This document shows positions 1-8,273 of a DNA stretch of 14,880 bases, piece by piece; position 1 is the first letter of the stretch, and each line of letters opens with the position of its first letter. The notes beneath the pieces are model-generated. The model ran no database searches, was not told where the DNA came from, and worked only from the letters and a program-made list of their open reading frames with translations. The position numbers and the translations under genes were made by a program. Location of the stretch: assembly GCA_021811005.1 (NCBI GenBank), contig JAJZPY010000049.1, positions 1-14,880 on the forward strand, in the 5' to 3' direction. Source of the stretch: Pseudomonadota bacterium. Lineage in GTDB: Bacteria; Pseudomonadota; Gammaproteobacteria; Burkholderiales; Ferrovaceae.

Positions 1-1066
1 CCTGCGCGACCCTTCGGCCATCGCCATCGCCTTCGTGATGCCGGCCTTCCTGCTGTTCCTGTTCGGATACGGCGTGTCGCTGGATGCACGCCATGTGCCG
101 GTGGCCGTGGTGGTGGAACAGCCGGACCGCGACACCGAAGCGTTTACGGCGGGCCTTGCGCAATCGCCCTATTTCGAGCCGCAGCGTTTCACGGACATGA
201 CGGCCGCCAGCGCGGCCCTGCAGCGGCGGCAGGTGGAAGGCATCCTCTGGCTGCGCCAGGATTTCAGCCGCCACCTGCTGCGCGGCGAAACCGCGCCTTT
301 CAGCATTGTCGTCAACGGCGTGGACGCCAACAGCGCGCGCCTGCTGGAAGGCTACCTGCAGGGCGTGTGGCAAAACTGGCTGCAGCAGCGCGCCCGTACG
401 GCAGGCCTGCCTTTTGCCGTGCCCGTGACCAGCGCCGAGCGCATCTGGTTCAACCCGGCCCTGCGCAGCAGGAACTACCTGGTGCCGGGCCTGATTGCCG
501 TCATCATGACCCTCATCGGCGCCCTCCTCACGGCCATGGTGGTGGCCCGTGAATGGGAACGCGGCACCATGGAAGCCCTCATGGCCACTCCGGTCACCCT
601 TTCCGAAATCCTGCTGGGCAAACTGCTGCCCTACTTCCTCATGGGCATGGGCGGCATGGCGCTGACCGTGGCGCTGGCCCTCACCCTGTTCGCCGTGCCA
701 TTGGTGGGCAGCCTGTGGACGCTCGCGGCTGGCTCCGCCCTGTTCCTGCTGGTGGCGCTCGGCATGGGCCTGCTCATTTCCACGCTGGCCCGGAATCAGT
801 TCGTGGCCGGGCAGCTGGCCGTGATCGTGACGTTCCTGCCGGCCTTCATGTTGTCCGGATTCATTTTCGACATCGGTTCCATGCCCGCGCCCGTGCAGTT
901 GGTCACCCACGTGGTGGCCGCGCGCTATTTCGTGTCCATCCTGCAGACGGTTTTCCTGGCAGGCGACCTGTGGCCCGTGCTGCTGGCCAACAGCGCGGCG
1001 CTGGCCTTCATGGCGACGATTTTCCTGGGTCTGACCTGGCGCCTTTCGCGCAAAAGGCTGGACTGA
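1..1066 (+). CDS. ABC-2 type transporter permease, 5' partial
   Basis: Inner-membrane permease subunit of an ABC exporter (YbhS/YbhR/YhhJ-like, ABC-2 family). The frame is open to the left edge (reading from base 2: LRDPSAIAIAFVMPAF), so the internal ATG at 35 is not the start and roughly 20-30 N-terminal residues are missing; 354 codons are visible. Seen: a first hydrophobic helix near the edge, a periplasmic domain of about 130 residues, then five hydrophobic segments in the C-terminal half. The segment REWERGTMEALMATPVTLSE (about 553-606) is the typical cytoplasmic coupling region of this family, and GLLISTLARNQF and LPAFMLSGFIFDI are family signatures. Its TGA overlaps the next permease ATG by one base, so the two are probably co-translated. 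An ATPase and an HlyD-like protein would be expected upstream, outside the window. The substrate cannot be told; relatives are linked to drug or toxic-compound export. Confidence 0.9.
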   Translation, partial: LRDPSAIAIAFVMPAFLLFLFGYGVSLDARHVPVAVVVEQPDRDTEAFTAGLAQSPYFEPQRFTDMTAASAALQRRQVEGILWLRQDFSRHLLRGETAPFSIVVNGVDANSARLLEGYLQGVWQNWLQQRARTAGLPFAVPVTSAERIWFNPALRSRNYLVPGLIAVIMTLIGALLTAMVVAREWERGTMEALMATPVTLSEILLGKLLPYFLMGMGGMALTVALALTLFAVPLVGSLWTLAAGSALFLLVALGMGLLISTLARNQFVAGQLAVIVTFLPAFMLSGFIFDIGSMPAPVQLVTHVVAARYFVSILQTVFLAGDLWPVLLANSAALAFMATIFLGLTWRLSRKRLD

Positions 1067-2172
1067 TGCTGGCGCGCATCTACGCCCTGGTGATCAAGGA
1101 GTTCCTTGCCCTGCTCAAGGACCGGGCGACGCGCGTGGTCCTGGTGGGCCCTCCCATCATCCAGCTCATCGTCTTCGGCTACGCCGCCACCTTCGACCTC
1201 AACCATGTGCCCTACGTGGTGTACGACGAGGATGGTGGCAGCGCGGCGCGCCAGCTGCTGGCGCATTTCGAGGGATCGCCCACGTTCCGCATCGCCGGAC
1301 GCGTGTCGCGCGAAGACCAGATCGCCCCGCTCCTGGACAACCAGTCGGCCCTCGTGGCCCTTCACATCGGCCCCCATTTCTCGCGCGACCTGCTGCTGCA
1401 TCGCCCGGCATCGGTACAGATCCTCATCGACGGGCGCAATTCCAACACGGCGGCACTGGCGCTCAACCACGTGTCCTCCATCCTGACCGCGTTCAACCTG
1501 CAGTGGATGAAGGAACACGGCTGGCGCGCGCCCCCCGCCCAGCCGGAACTGCGTGCCTGGTACAACCCCAACCTGGTGTCGCGCTGGTTTATCGTGCCCG
1601 GCATCGTGGCCCTGCTGACCCTGGTGGTGACGCTGCTCGTCACCGGACTGTCGGTGGCGCGCGAACGCGAAATGGGCACGCTCGACCAGTTGCTGGTGAC
1701 GCCGCTGCGCCCGCTCGAAATCCTGATCGGAAAAGCGTTGCCGGGATTCCTCATCGGCGGCCTGGAAGCGGCCGTCATCACCCTGGCCGTCATCCTGTGG
1801 TTCCGCGTGCCGTTCAAGGGCAGCGTGGCGGCCCTCGCGCTCGGCGTGATGCTGTTCCTGCTGGCAGTGATCGGCATCGGGTTGCTCATTTCCACGCTGG
1901 CCGCCACCCAGCAGCAGGGCCTGCTGGGTGTTTTCCTGTTTCTCGTTCCGGCCGTCATCCTGTCCGGGTTTTCCACCCCGGTTTCCAACATGCCCGAAGC
2001 CGTGCAATGGCTCACGCGCGTCAATCCCATGCGCTATTTCCTGGTCATCGTGCGCGGCGTTTTCCTGGAAGGCGCCGATACGGCAACCCTCTGGCCCCAG
2101 TATTGGCCGCTTGCCCTGCTGGGTGCGGCCAGCCTGTCCGCGGCCACCTGGCGCTTCCGCAAACGGTTGTAA
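1066..2172 (+). CDS. ABC-2 type transporter permease
   Basis: Second permease subunit of the same ABC exporter, 368 aa, a usual full length for the family. The start is the ATG in the TGATG overlap with the preceding gene; it gives the expected short cytoplasmic N-terminus (MLARIYALVIKEFLALLKDR) followed by a membrane helix at about residues 23-42. A periplasmic domain follows to about residue 170, then five hydrophobic segments. Family motifs seen: AREREMGTLDQLLVTPLRP (coupling region, about 198-216), GLLISTLAATQQQ, and the C-terminal LSGFSTPVSNMP with NPMRYFLVIVRGVFLEG. It is a diverged paralogue of the upstream permease with the same layout, so the two most likely form a heterodimeric channel as in YbhFSR-type systems. 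It ends about 80 bases before the PsiE-like gene. Function is assigned by family; the substrate is unknown. Confidence 0.92.
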   Translation: MLARIYALVIKEFLALLKDRATRVVLVGPPIIQLIVFGYAATFDLNHVPYVVYDEDGGSAARQLLAHFEGSPTFRIAGRVSREDQIAPLLDNQSALVALHIGPHFSRDLLLHRPASVQILIDGRNSNTAALALNHVSSILTAFNLQWMKEHGWRAPPAQPELRAWYNPNLVSRWFIVPGIVALLTLVVTLLVTGLSVAREREMGTLDQLLVTPLRPLEILIGKALPGFLIGGLEAAVITLAVILWFRVPFKGSVAALALGVMLFLLAVIGIGLLISTLAATQQQGLLGVFLFLVPAVILSGFSTPVSNMPEAVQWLTRVNPMRYFLVIVRGVFLEGADTATLWPQYWPLALLGAASLSAATWRFRKRL

Positions 2173-2179
2173 CGCAACC

Positions 2180-2208
2180 TTGCTTGCCCGGGGCGGGCCG
2201 CTTGTAAT
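2180..2208 (+). promoter_or_regulatory. possible sigma70 promoter for the psiE-sppA pair
   Basis: The 80-base gap between the permease stop and the PsiE-like gene contains TTGCTT (2180-2185) and TGTAAT (2203-2208) separated by 17 bases. The -10 matches the consensus at five of six positions, the -35 only at three of six. The spacing to the ATG at 2253 (44 bases) is reasonable. The match is by eye, and the spacer is very G-rich, so it is tentative. Confidence 0.28.
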
Positions 2209-2252
2209 ACCCTGAGAAGCTGTGCCTGGGACAACCTTCACGGACTTCCGAC

Positions 2253-2711
2253 ATGGACGACAACAACATTTCCGGAATCAAGGGTCGCATCATGCGCGCC
2301 TACGGCGCGATCATCGACGTCATCGTCGTGTTCCTGATCCTCGTCATGCTGGTGACGCTGGGCGTGGCATTCATCGGTGTGCTCTACGATCTCTATGAAG
2401 CCCTGAGCAACCTGCGCCACGAGGTGGCCATCCAGACCCTGGTCATTTCCATCCTGTCGGTGTTCGTGCTGATCGAACTGTTCCGTTCTTTCACCGACTA
2501 CCTGGAGTTTCATCGCATCCGCCTGCGCGTCCTGACCGAAGTGGCGATCGTGTTCATCCTGCGCGACATTTTCATCGGGCTCTACAGCCACAACCTGCAA
2601 TGGCAGGACCTGCTCGCCCTGGGCTTTCTTCTGGCCGTGCTGATTGCCGGCCGGGTGGCTGCCGTCCGCTTCGGGCCCGACAAACCTGCCGGCAGTTCCA
2701 AACCGTCATGA
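2253..2711 (+). CDS. PsiE-like (phosphate-starvation-inducible E family) membrane protein
   Basis: Small integral membrane protein of 152 aa that resembles the PsiE family. Seen: a short polar N-terminus and four hydrophobic segments at about residues 18-42, 57-80, 90-110 and 116-138. The linkers include LFRSFTDYLEFHRIRLR and a third segment VLTEVAIVFILRDIFIGLY; this conserved ELxR...YL...R...EVAIVFILRD pattern is what suggests PsiE. In E. coli PsiE is induced by phosphate starvation and its biochemical role is unknown, so no reaction is assigned. No PHO box is evident upstream. No strong Shine-Dalgarno lies before this ATG. Its stop TGA overlaps the ATGA start of the SppA gene, which implies translational coupling. 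The C-terminal tail (PDKPAGSSKPS) is polar. Family assignment fairly sure, function unknown. Confidence 0.8.
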   Translation: MDDNNISGIKGRIMRAYGAIIDVIVVFLILVMLVTLGVAFIGVLYDLYEALSNLRHEVAIQTLVISILSVFVLIELFRSFTDYLEFHRIRLRVLTEVAIVFILRDIFIGLYSHNLQWQDLLALGFLLAVLIAGRVAAVRFGPDKPAGSSKPS

Positions 2712-4576
2712 TGCGCGCCTTTTTCCGCTCCCTGTGGCATGTCCTGGCCGTGCTGTGGGCAGCGCTCGACGCCGGCCGCCGCGTGTTCTTCAACCTGCTG
2801 TTCCTGGCCCTGATGGCCGGCCTGCTGACTGTCCTGTACTACAACCGGTCGCCGCACGTGGAACCCAGAACCGCCCTCGTGCTCGACCTCAAGGGGGTGC
2901 TGGTGGAACAACACGCCACCAATGTGGACAGTCTCATGCTGACCGGCCTTGACCGCGACCTGGAACGCCATGACGTCCAGCTGCGCGACGTGCTGCAGGT
3001 GCTCGACGCGGCCGCACGCGACCCCAAAATCACCAGCGTGGTGCTGATGCTGGACGACCTGCAGGCGGCAGGCATGCCCTTGCTGCATGAGGTTTCCGCG
3101 GCGCTCGAACGTTTCAAGGCACGCGGCAAGCCGGTCATTGCCTGGGGCGCCCATTACGACCAGCGCCAGTTCTATCTGGCCGCGCATGCCAACGAGCTGT
3201 ACCTCGACCCCATGGGGCAGGTGGAACTGGACGGGTTTGGCCGTTACCGGAATTATTATCGCGACGCCCTCGACAAGCTGGGCATCACGGTCCACGTCCT
3301 GCGCGTGGGCACCTACAAAAGCTTTGTGGAACCTTTCGTCGCCAACGGCCCTTCCCCGGCTGCCCTGGAAGCCGACCGCACCCTGTACGACGCGCTCTGG
3401 CGCTCCTACACGCAGGATGTGGAGCAGCTGCGCCGCCTGCCCGGCGACAGCCTGCAGCAGGCCATCGACACCCTGCCACAATCCCTGGCGGCGGCGCACG
3501 GCGACATGGCGCGCCTGGCCCTGGAACAGCACTGGGTGGACGGCCTCAAAACCCGCCATGAACTGCGCCAGCTGATGCAGGCCAAGGGGGCTCCCGACAG
3601 CGAACACAAGTCATTCCGGCAGATCTCCTTCGAAGATTACCTGTCGCTGCAAAAGGAAAGCCATAAGGGCAAAGCCGTCGCCGTGATCGTGGCGGAAGGG
3701 GAAATCACCGACGGCACGGCACCGGCCGGCTCCATCGGCGGGCTCACCCTGTCCCGGCTGATTCGCGAAGCGCGCGACGATGATGACGTGCGTGCCGTGG
3801 TGATGCGCGTCGATTCCCCCGGCGGCAGCGTGTACGGCTCCGAACTGATCCGGCGCGAACTTGCGCTGACGCGCGAGGCCGGCAAGCCGGTCATCGTTTC
3901 CATGGGCACGCTGGCCGCTTCGGGCGGCTACTGGCTGTCGCTGGGCGCGGACGAAATCGTGGCCGACCCCGACACGGTCACCGGCTCCATCGGCGTGTTC
4001 GCCCTGGTGCCCACCGCCGAGCGCCTGGCCGACAAGCTCGGCATCCATACGGGCGGCGCCACCACCACCTGGCTGTCGGGTTCCCATCATCCGCTGCGTC
4101 CCCTGGATCCGCGCTTTGCCTCCCTGATCCAGAGCAGCGTCAACCACATTTACGACGAATTCACGGCCCGCGCGGCCACCGCCCGCAAAACCACGCCCGA
4201 GAAAATCGACGCCGTCGCCCAGGGGCGCGTATGGACCGGGCGCCAGGCCCTGATGCGTGGACTGGTGGACCGCACGGGCAATTTCTCGGACGCCGTTCAG
4301 GACGCCGCCACACGCGCCCGCCTCGGCGACTCGTACCATCTTCACTACATGGACCCGGAACCCACCGGACTCGAGCAATGGCTGCAACGGTTCGACGGAA
4401 CGCTGCCGTCGCTGGCGGGCACGGCGCTCCAGGCACGGCTGCATGGGCTCCTCCTGCCTTTCCTGCCAGACGATGCGGCGCGCGATGCCGCCAGCCTGGC
4501 GAATCTCCTCAAGGGTTTGCCGGCCGGCCCGGCGCCTTTCATGACGCTTGCCCACTGCCTGTGCGAGGCGCCCTGA
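2708..4576 (+). CDS. sppA: Signal peptide peptidase SppA, 67K type
   Basis: Membrane-bound serine protease that degrades signal peptides after cleavage by leader peptidase; family S49, 622 aa, close to the 618 aa of E. coli SppA. The start ATG at 2708 overlaps the previous stop (ATGA); a second ATG at 2711 would shorten it by one residue. Seen: an N-terminal hydrophobic anchor at about residues 27-45, then two tandem S49 domains. The N-terminal domain carries the general-base lysine, K204 in GTYKSFVEPF. The C-terminal domain carries the nucleophile, S405 in TLAASGGYWLSLGAD, after RVDSPGGSVYGSE (368-380). In E. coli these are K209 and S409, so the catalytic dyad is intact. The protein should sit in the inner membrane with its catalytic bowl in the periplasm. 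It is co-transcribed with the PsiE-like gene, and a 108-base gap separates it from the transaldolase gene. Confidence 0.95.
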   Translation: MMRAFFRSLWHVLAVLWAALDAGRRVFFNLLFLALMAGLLTVLYYNRSPHVEPRTALVLDLKGVLVEQHATNVDSLMLTGLDRDLERHDVQLRDVLQVLDAAARDPKITSVVLMLDDLQAAGMPLLHEVSAALERFKARGKPVIAWGAHYDQRQFYLAAHANELYLDPMGQVELDGFGRYRNYYRDALDKLGITVHVLRVGTYKSFVEPFVANGPSPAALEADRTLYDALWRSYTQDVEQLRRLPGDSLQQAIDTLPQSLAAAHGDMARLALEQHWVDGLKTRHELRQLMQAKGAPDSEHKSFRQISFEDYLSLQKESHKGKAVAVIVAEGEITDGTAPAGSIGGLTLSRLIREARDDDDVRAVVMRVDSPGGSVYGSELIRRELALTREAGKPVIVSMGTLAASGGYWLSLGADEIVADPDTVTGSIGVFALVPTAERLADKLGIHTGGATTTWLSGSHHPLRPLDPRFASLIQSSVNHIYDEFTARAATARKTTPEKIDAVAQGRVWTGRQALMRGLVDRTGNFSDAVQDAATRARLGDSYHLHYMDPEPTGLEQWLQRFDGTLPSLAGTALQARLHGLLLPFLPDDAARDAASLANLLKGLPAGPAPFMTLAHCLCEAP

Positions 4577-4645
4577 CCGGACCCCAAATGGCATAAGGAA
4601 TAAACGCTCACCAATTCAAACAATTTGGAACGGCGAAATCCATTA

Positions 4646-4669
4646 GGTTTAGGGCTTTGACCCCAAACC
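4646..4669 (+). other. stem-loop in the leader of the transaldolase gene
   Basis: GGTTTAGGG (4646-4654) and CCCCAAACC (4661-4669) can form a nine-base stem with one A-C mismatch around a six-base loop, CTTTGA. It ends six bases before the GGGAGA ribosome binding site of the transaldolase gene. No T-run follows, so it does not look like an intrinsic terminator for sppA. It could affect translation or mRNA stability, or be an operator. An imperfect repeat, CCAATT...AATTTGG (4611-4628), lies just upstream. No convincing sigma70 promoter was found in the 4577-4684 gap. Confidence 0.4.
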
Positions 4670-4684
4670 ACCCCGGGAGAACAC

Positions 4685-5857
4685 ATGTCATCCCCGAATG
4701 GCGCCATGGAACAACCCAACCCGTGCCAGCAGCTTTCCCGCCTGGGACAGTCGCTGTGGCTTGATTACATCGACCGCCACCTGCTGCAAAGCGGAGAACT
4801 CACCCGCCTGATCGAACAGGCAGACCTCAAGGGGCTCACCTCAAACCCCGCCATTTTCGAAAAGGCCCTTGCTTCGGATCCCGCCTACCTGGGCGAGATG
4901 CAAGCCCTGGCCAAAACCGGCGCCCCTGCGGAGAACGTGTTCGAACAACTGGCCCTGGCCGACATCCGCGCCGCCGCCGACGCGTTGCAGGAGGTGTACC
5001 GCAACAGCAACCGGCGGGACGGCTACGTGTCCCTCGAAGTGTCGCCGCGCCTGGCCGATGACAGCACAGGCACCGTCAATGCCGCGCGCCGTCTGTGGCA
5101 GGCCGTGGCCCGCGAAAATCTCATGATCAAGGTGCCGGCCACCGAAGCCGGTCTGTCCGCCATTGAAACCCTCATCGCCCAAGGCATCAACGTCAACGCC
5201 ACCCTGCTGTTTTCCCGCTCCATGTATCGCCGCGTGTCCGAAGCCTGGCTGGCCGGCCTGGAACGCTGGATCGAACGGGGCGGCGACCCCGGGCAGGTCG
5301 CCAGCGTGGCCAGTTTTTTTGTGAGCCGCATCGACAGCGCGGTGGATGCCCTGCTGCTGTCCCGCATCGAAACGCGGCCGGAGCCTTCCGTCCAGGCCGC
5401 GCTGCGCAGCCTGCTGGGCAAAGCCGCCATCGCCAATGCCCGCCTGGCCTACCAGCATTACCTGTCCCTCAAGACCGGGCCGCGCTGGCAGCGGCTCGCC
5501 GCGCGCGGCGCCCAGCCGCAACGCCTGCTGTGGGCCAGCACGGGCACCAAGAACCCCGCCTACAGCGATGTGCTGTACGTGGAAACGCTGATCGGCCCGG
5601 ACACGGTCAACACCGTGCCGCCTGCCACGCTCGAAGCTTTTGCCGCCCATGGCGTGGCGCAGGACGGGCTGCAGGGTGACAGCGAAGGGAGCGCGCGGGT
5701 CATGGAAGCGCTGGAAGCCCTCGACATTTCCCTGGACGCCGTGACGGACCAGCTGCTGGTCGAGGGGGTGCGGCTGTTTGCCCAGGCCTACGACAAGCTG
5801 CTCGCGCAGATCGAAACCCGCATTGCAACCTTTCCGGTTGCAGGACAGGAGCACTGA
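4685..5857 (+). CDS. tal: Transaldolase
   Basis: Transfers a dihydroxyacetone unit from sedoheptulose-7-phosphate to glyceraldehyde-3-phosphate in the non-oxidative pentose phosphate pathway; cytoplasmic. 390 aa, the longer transaldolase type found beside zwf and gnd in many bacteria, not the roughly 317-aa TalB type. Seen: the TIM-barrel entry motif LKGLTSNPAIFEKAL (48-62), the Schiff-base lysine K149 in ENLMIKVPATEAG, then GINVNATLLFS, SVASFFVSRIDSAVD and LLWASTGTKNPAYSD near residue 280, all family signatures. The ATG at 4685 is chosen because GGGAGA (4675-4680) lies four bases upstream. An internal ATG at 4706 is less well placed. It is first in a block with gnd (three-base gap), zwf and glgP, which suggests one transcript. 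The C-terminus has no phosphoglucose isomerase fusion. Confidence 0.95.
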   Translation: MSSPNGAMEQPNPCQQLSRLGQSLWLDYIDRHLLQSGELTRLIEQADLKGLTSNPAIFEKALASDPAYLGEMQALAKTGAPAENVFEQLALADIRAAADALQEVYRNSNRRDGYVSLEVSPRLADDSTGTVNAARRLWQAVARENLMIKVPATEAGLSAIETLIAQGINVNATLLFSRSMYRRVSEAWLAGLERWIERGGDPGQVASVASFFVSRIDSAVDALLLSRIETRPEPSVQAALRSLLGKAAIANARLAYQHYLSLKTGPRWQRLAARGAQPQRLLWASTGTKNPAYSDVLYVETLIGPDTVNTVPPATLEAFAAHGVAQDGLQGDSEGSARVMEALEALDISLDAVTDQLLVEGVRLFAQAYDKLLAQIETRIATFPVAGQEH

Positions 5858-5860
5858 ACC

Positions 5861-6775
5861 ATGAAAATTGGCATGATCGGACTGGGGAAAATGGGCGGCA
5901 ACATGGCCACGCGCCTGCGCCGCCAGGGATTTGACGTGATCGGGTACGACCGGGACGCGGCGGCGCTGCAGCGGCTCTCCCGCGAAACCGGCGTGGGCGC
6001 TGCCGCTTCTGTCGGGGATCTGGCGGACCAGCTCGGCACGCCGCGCATCATCTGGCTGATGCTGCCCAGCGGCGCCCCCACTTCCAGCCAGGTGGCCGAA
6101 CTCGCCCAACTGCTTTCTCCCGGCGACGTGGTGGTGGACGGGGGCAACTCCCACTACCGGGACAGCCAGCGCCATGGCGCCCTGCTCGAGGAAAAAGGCA
6201 TCGGCTTCATGGATGCCGGCACTTCTGGCGGCATCTGGGGGCTGGAAAACGGCTATTGCCTGATGGTGGGGGCTTCGCCCGCAGTGGCCGCCCAGCTCGA
6301 ACCCGTGCTCAAGGCGCTGGCGCCGGCTCCGGACCGCGGCTGGGCGCACGTGGGGCCGGTGGGGTCCGGTCATTTCGTGAAAATGATCCACAACGGCATC
6401 GAGTACGGCATGATGCAGGCGCTCGCCGAAGGGTTTTCCCTCATGGAAAACAAACAGGAATTCCCGCTCGACCTGGCAAAAATTTCCGAACTGTGGCGTC
6501 ACGGTTCGGTCGTGCGCAGCTGGCTGCTCGACCTCTCGGCCCAGGCCCTGCAAAACGATTCACACCTGGAAGGGATTGCGCCGGTGGTGGCGGATTCGGG
6601 CGAAGGGCGCTGGACCGCCATCGAAGCCGTCGAACAAGGCCTGCCCGCCCCCATCCTCACGCTTGCCCTGTACATGCGATTCCAGAGCCAGGACAGCCAC
6701 GGCTTCGCGCCCCGGCTGCTGGCCCTGATGCGGCAGGGGTTCGGCGGCCATGCGGTGCAGGTTCGCCATGACTAG
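5861..6775 (+). CDS. gnd: 6-phosphogluconate dehydrogenase (decarboxylating), short form
   Basis: Oxidatively decarboxylates 6-phosphogluconate to ribulose-5-phosphate. At 304 aa it belongs to the short 6PGDH group that lacks the long C-terminal tail of the 470-aa NADP enzymes. Seen: Rossmann motif GLGKMGGNMA (7-16), DGGNSHYRDS (93-102), the substrate motif GTSGGIWGLENG (120-131) and the catalytic segment GHFVKMIHNGIEYG with K174, N178 and E181. After the second beta strand the sequence is GYDRD with D30, where NADP enzymes have an NRT/NRS motif. This favours NAD+ and is inferred from the family. A good AGGAG (5847-5851) lies nine bases before the ATG, inside the end of tal. The stop lies within the first codons of zwf, so it is tightly coupled to that gene. 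Confidence 0.94.
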   Translation: MKIGMIGLGKMGGNMATRLRRQGFDVIGYDRDAAALQRLSRETGVGAAASVGDLADQLGTPRIIWLMLPSGAPTSSQVAELAQLLSPGDVVVDGGNSHYRDSQRHGALLEEKGIGFMDAGTSGGIWGLENGYCLMVGASPAVAAQLEPVLKALAPAPDRGWAHVGPVGSGHFVKMIHNGIEYGMMQALAEGFSLMENKQEFPLDLAKISELWRHGSVVRSWLLDLSAQALQNDSHLEGIAPVVADSGEGRWTAIEAVEQGLPAPILTLALYMRFQSQDSHGFAPRLLALMRQGFGGHAVQVRHD

Positions 6776-8273
6776 CGCCGAACCCTGCACACTGGTCATC
6801 TTTGGGGCAGGCGGCAACCTGGCGCGGCGCAAGCTGCTGCCGGCCCTGTTCCAACTGGAAGCCGCCGGACGGCTGCCGGAGCGCATGGCAATCCTGGCCG
6901 TGGACCTTGAGCCGCACAGCGACAGCGAATGGCATTCGACCGTGTCGGACCTGTTGCGCCAATCGCATCCGGAAACGTTTGATCCGGACGTTTTCGCCCG
7001 TTTCCGCCCGCGCCTGCATTACCACCCCATTGACCCCGGAGACGCCTCGTCCTATGGCCAGCTTCGCGCCACCCTGGACGACGGAACCCGTTTTCCGCCC
7101 AACGTGGTGTTCTATATGGCGGTGCGCCCGCGCGATTATCTGCACGTGGTGGAAGGGCTGGGCAACGCCGGGCTGCTGCGCGAAGACGGCGGCTGGTGCC
7201 GCGTGGTGATCGAAAAGCCCTTCGGCTACGACCTCCTGAGCGCGCAAACGCTGCAGAGCGGGCTTGCAAAACACCTGCGGGAACAACAGCTGTTCCGCAT
7301 CGACCATTACCTGGGCAAAGGCACGGTCCAGAACGTCATGGTGTTCCGTTTCGCCAACCTGCTCATGGAACCGCTCTGGAACCACCATTACATCGACCAT
7401 GTCCAGATCACCCATTCCGAAACCCGGGGCATTGAAGGACGGGCCGAATATTACGAAGGTGCGGGTGCCCTGCGCGACATGATCCAGAGCCACCTGCTGC
7501 AACTGCTGGCCATCGTGGCCATGGAAGCGCCGGTGAGCATGGCGGCCGAACACCTGCGGGACGAGAAGGTCAAAGTCCTCAAATCCATCCGGCCCATCCC
7601 GCAAAACGCCGTGCATGCCCACGCCTTCCGCGGGCAGTATGAAAGCGGCCAGGAAAACGATCAGGCCGTGTGCGGCTACCTCGAGGAGCCGGGCGTTGCC
7701 CCCGACAGCGTCACCGAAACCTATGCCGCGCTCAAGCTGTTCATCGACAACTGGCGCTGGGCCGGCGTGCCGTTCTACCTGCGCACCGGCAAGCGCATGG
7801 CCAACAACAGTTCGGCCATTTCCATCCGCTTCAAGAATCCCCCGCAGGATCTGCTGCGCGCTTCGCGCCAGGGCCCTGCGCAAGCCAACTGGATCATGCT
7901 GGGCATCCAGCCTGACGAATGCCTGAAAGTGGAAATGCAGGTCAAGGCACCCGGACTGGAACTGAAAACCCGCACCCTGAGCCTTGATGCCACCTACCGC
8001 AAGGATGGCGAGGCCGATTACGACGCCTACGAGGAACTGCTGCTGGATGTCATGCACGGCGACCATTCCCTTTTCCTGCGCATCGACGAAGTGGAAGCGG
8101 CCTGGCGGGTGGTCGATCCCATCATCAAGGTCTGGTCCATGGAACGCGATTTCATCAACGGCTATCCGGCCGGCAGCTGGGGGCCGCGCGGCACCTATCG
8201 CCTGTTCGACCGGGACGACCAGTTTTGGCGGCATTCGCTGGACATCGAAGGTGCGGATTTGCGCGCCTTCTAG
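6768..8273 (+). CDS. zwf: Glucose-6-phosphate 1-dehydrogenase
   Basis: Oxidises glucose-6-phosphate to 6-phosphogluconolactone, first step of the oxidative pentose phosphate and Entner-Doudoroff routes. 501 aa from the ATG at 6768, which overlaps gnd by eight bases; an upstream ATG at 6750 would add six residues. The chosen start places the Rossmann motif near residue 10, as in relatives. Seen: EKPFG with K150, RIDHYLGK (177-184) with H180, GIEGRAEYYEG and RDMIQSH with catalytic H242, and WAGVPFYLRTGKRM. Oddities: the nucleotide motif reads GAGGNLARRK (13-22), where most relatives have GAxGDLAxRK, and the segment after RIDHYLGK is GTVQN rather than ETVxN. The arginine that usually contacts the NADP 2'-phosphate after strand 2 is replaced by D46-L47-E48, suggesting NAD+ use (inference). 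No 6-phosphogluconolactonase gene is in the window. Confidence 0.95.
   Translation: MTSAEPCTLVIFGAGGNLARRKLLPALFQLEAAGRLPERMAILAVDLEPHSDSEWHSTVSDLLRQSHPETFDPDVFARFRPRLHYHPIDPGDASSYGQLRATLDDGTRFPPNVVFYMAVRPRDYLHVVEGLGNAGLLREDGGWCRVVIEKPFGYDLLSAQTLQSGLAKHLREQQLFRIDHYLGKGTVQNVMVFRFANLLMEPLWNHHYIDHVQITHSETRGIEGRAEYYEGAGALRDMIQSHLLQLLAIVAMEAPVSMAAEHLRDEKVKVLKSIRPIPQNAVHAHAFRGQYESGQENDQAVCGYLEEPGVAPDSVTETYAALKLFIDNWRWAGVPFYLRTGKRMANNSSAISIRFKNPPQDLLRASRQGPAQANWIMLGIQPDECLKVEMQVKAPGLELKTRTLSLDATYRKDGEADYDAYEELLLDVMHGDHSLFLRIDEVEAAWRVVDPIIKVWSMERDFINGYPAGSWGPRGTYRLFDRDDQFWRHSLDIEGADLRAF

Noticed and set aside
553..1065. Upstream extension of the second permease frame into the first permease
   Set aside because: The extension runs through another real gene, is His/Pro/Arg-rich, and lacks the membrane character seen from 1066 on.
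4577..4684. Sigma70 promoter or HexR-type operator before tal
   Set aside because: TTGGAA at 4625 lacks a matching -10 at proper spacing, and no TGTAAT-type palindrome typical of HexR sites is seen.
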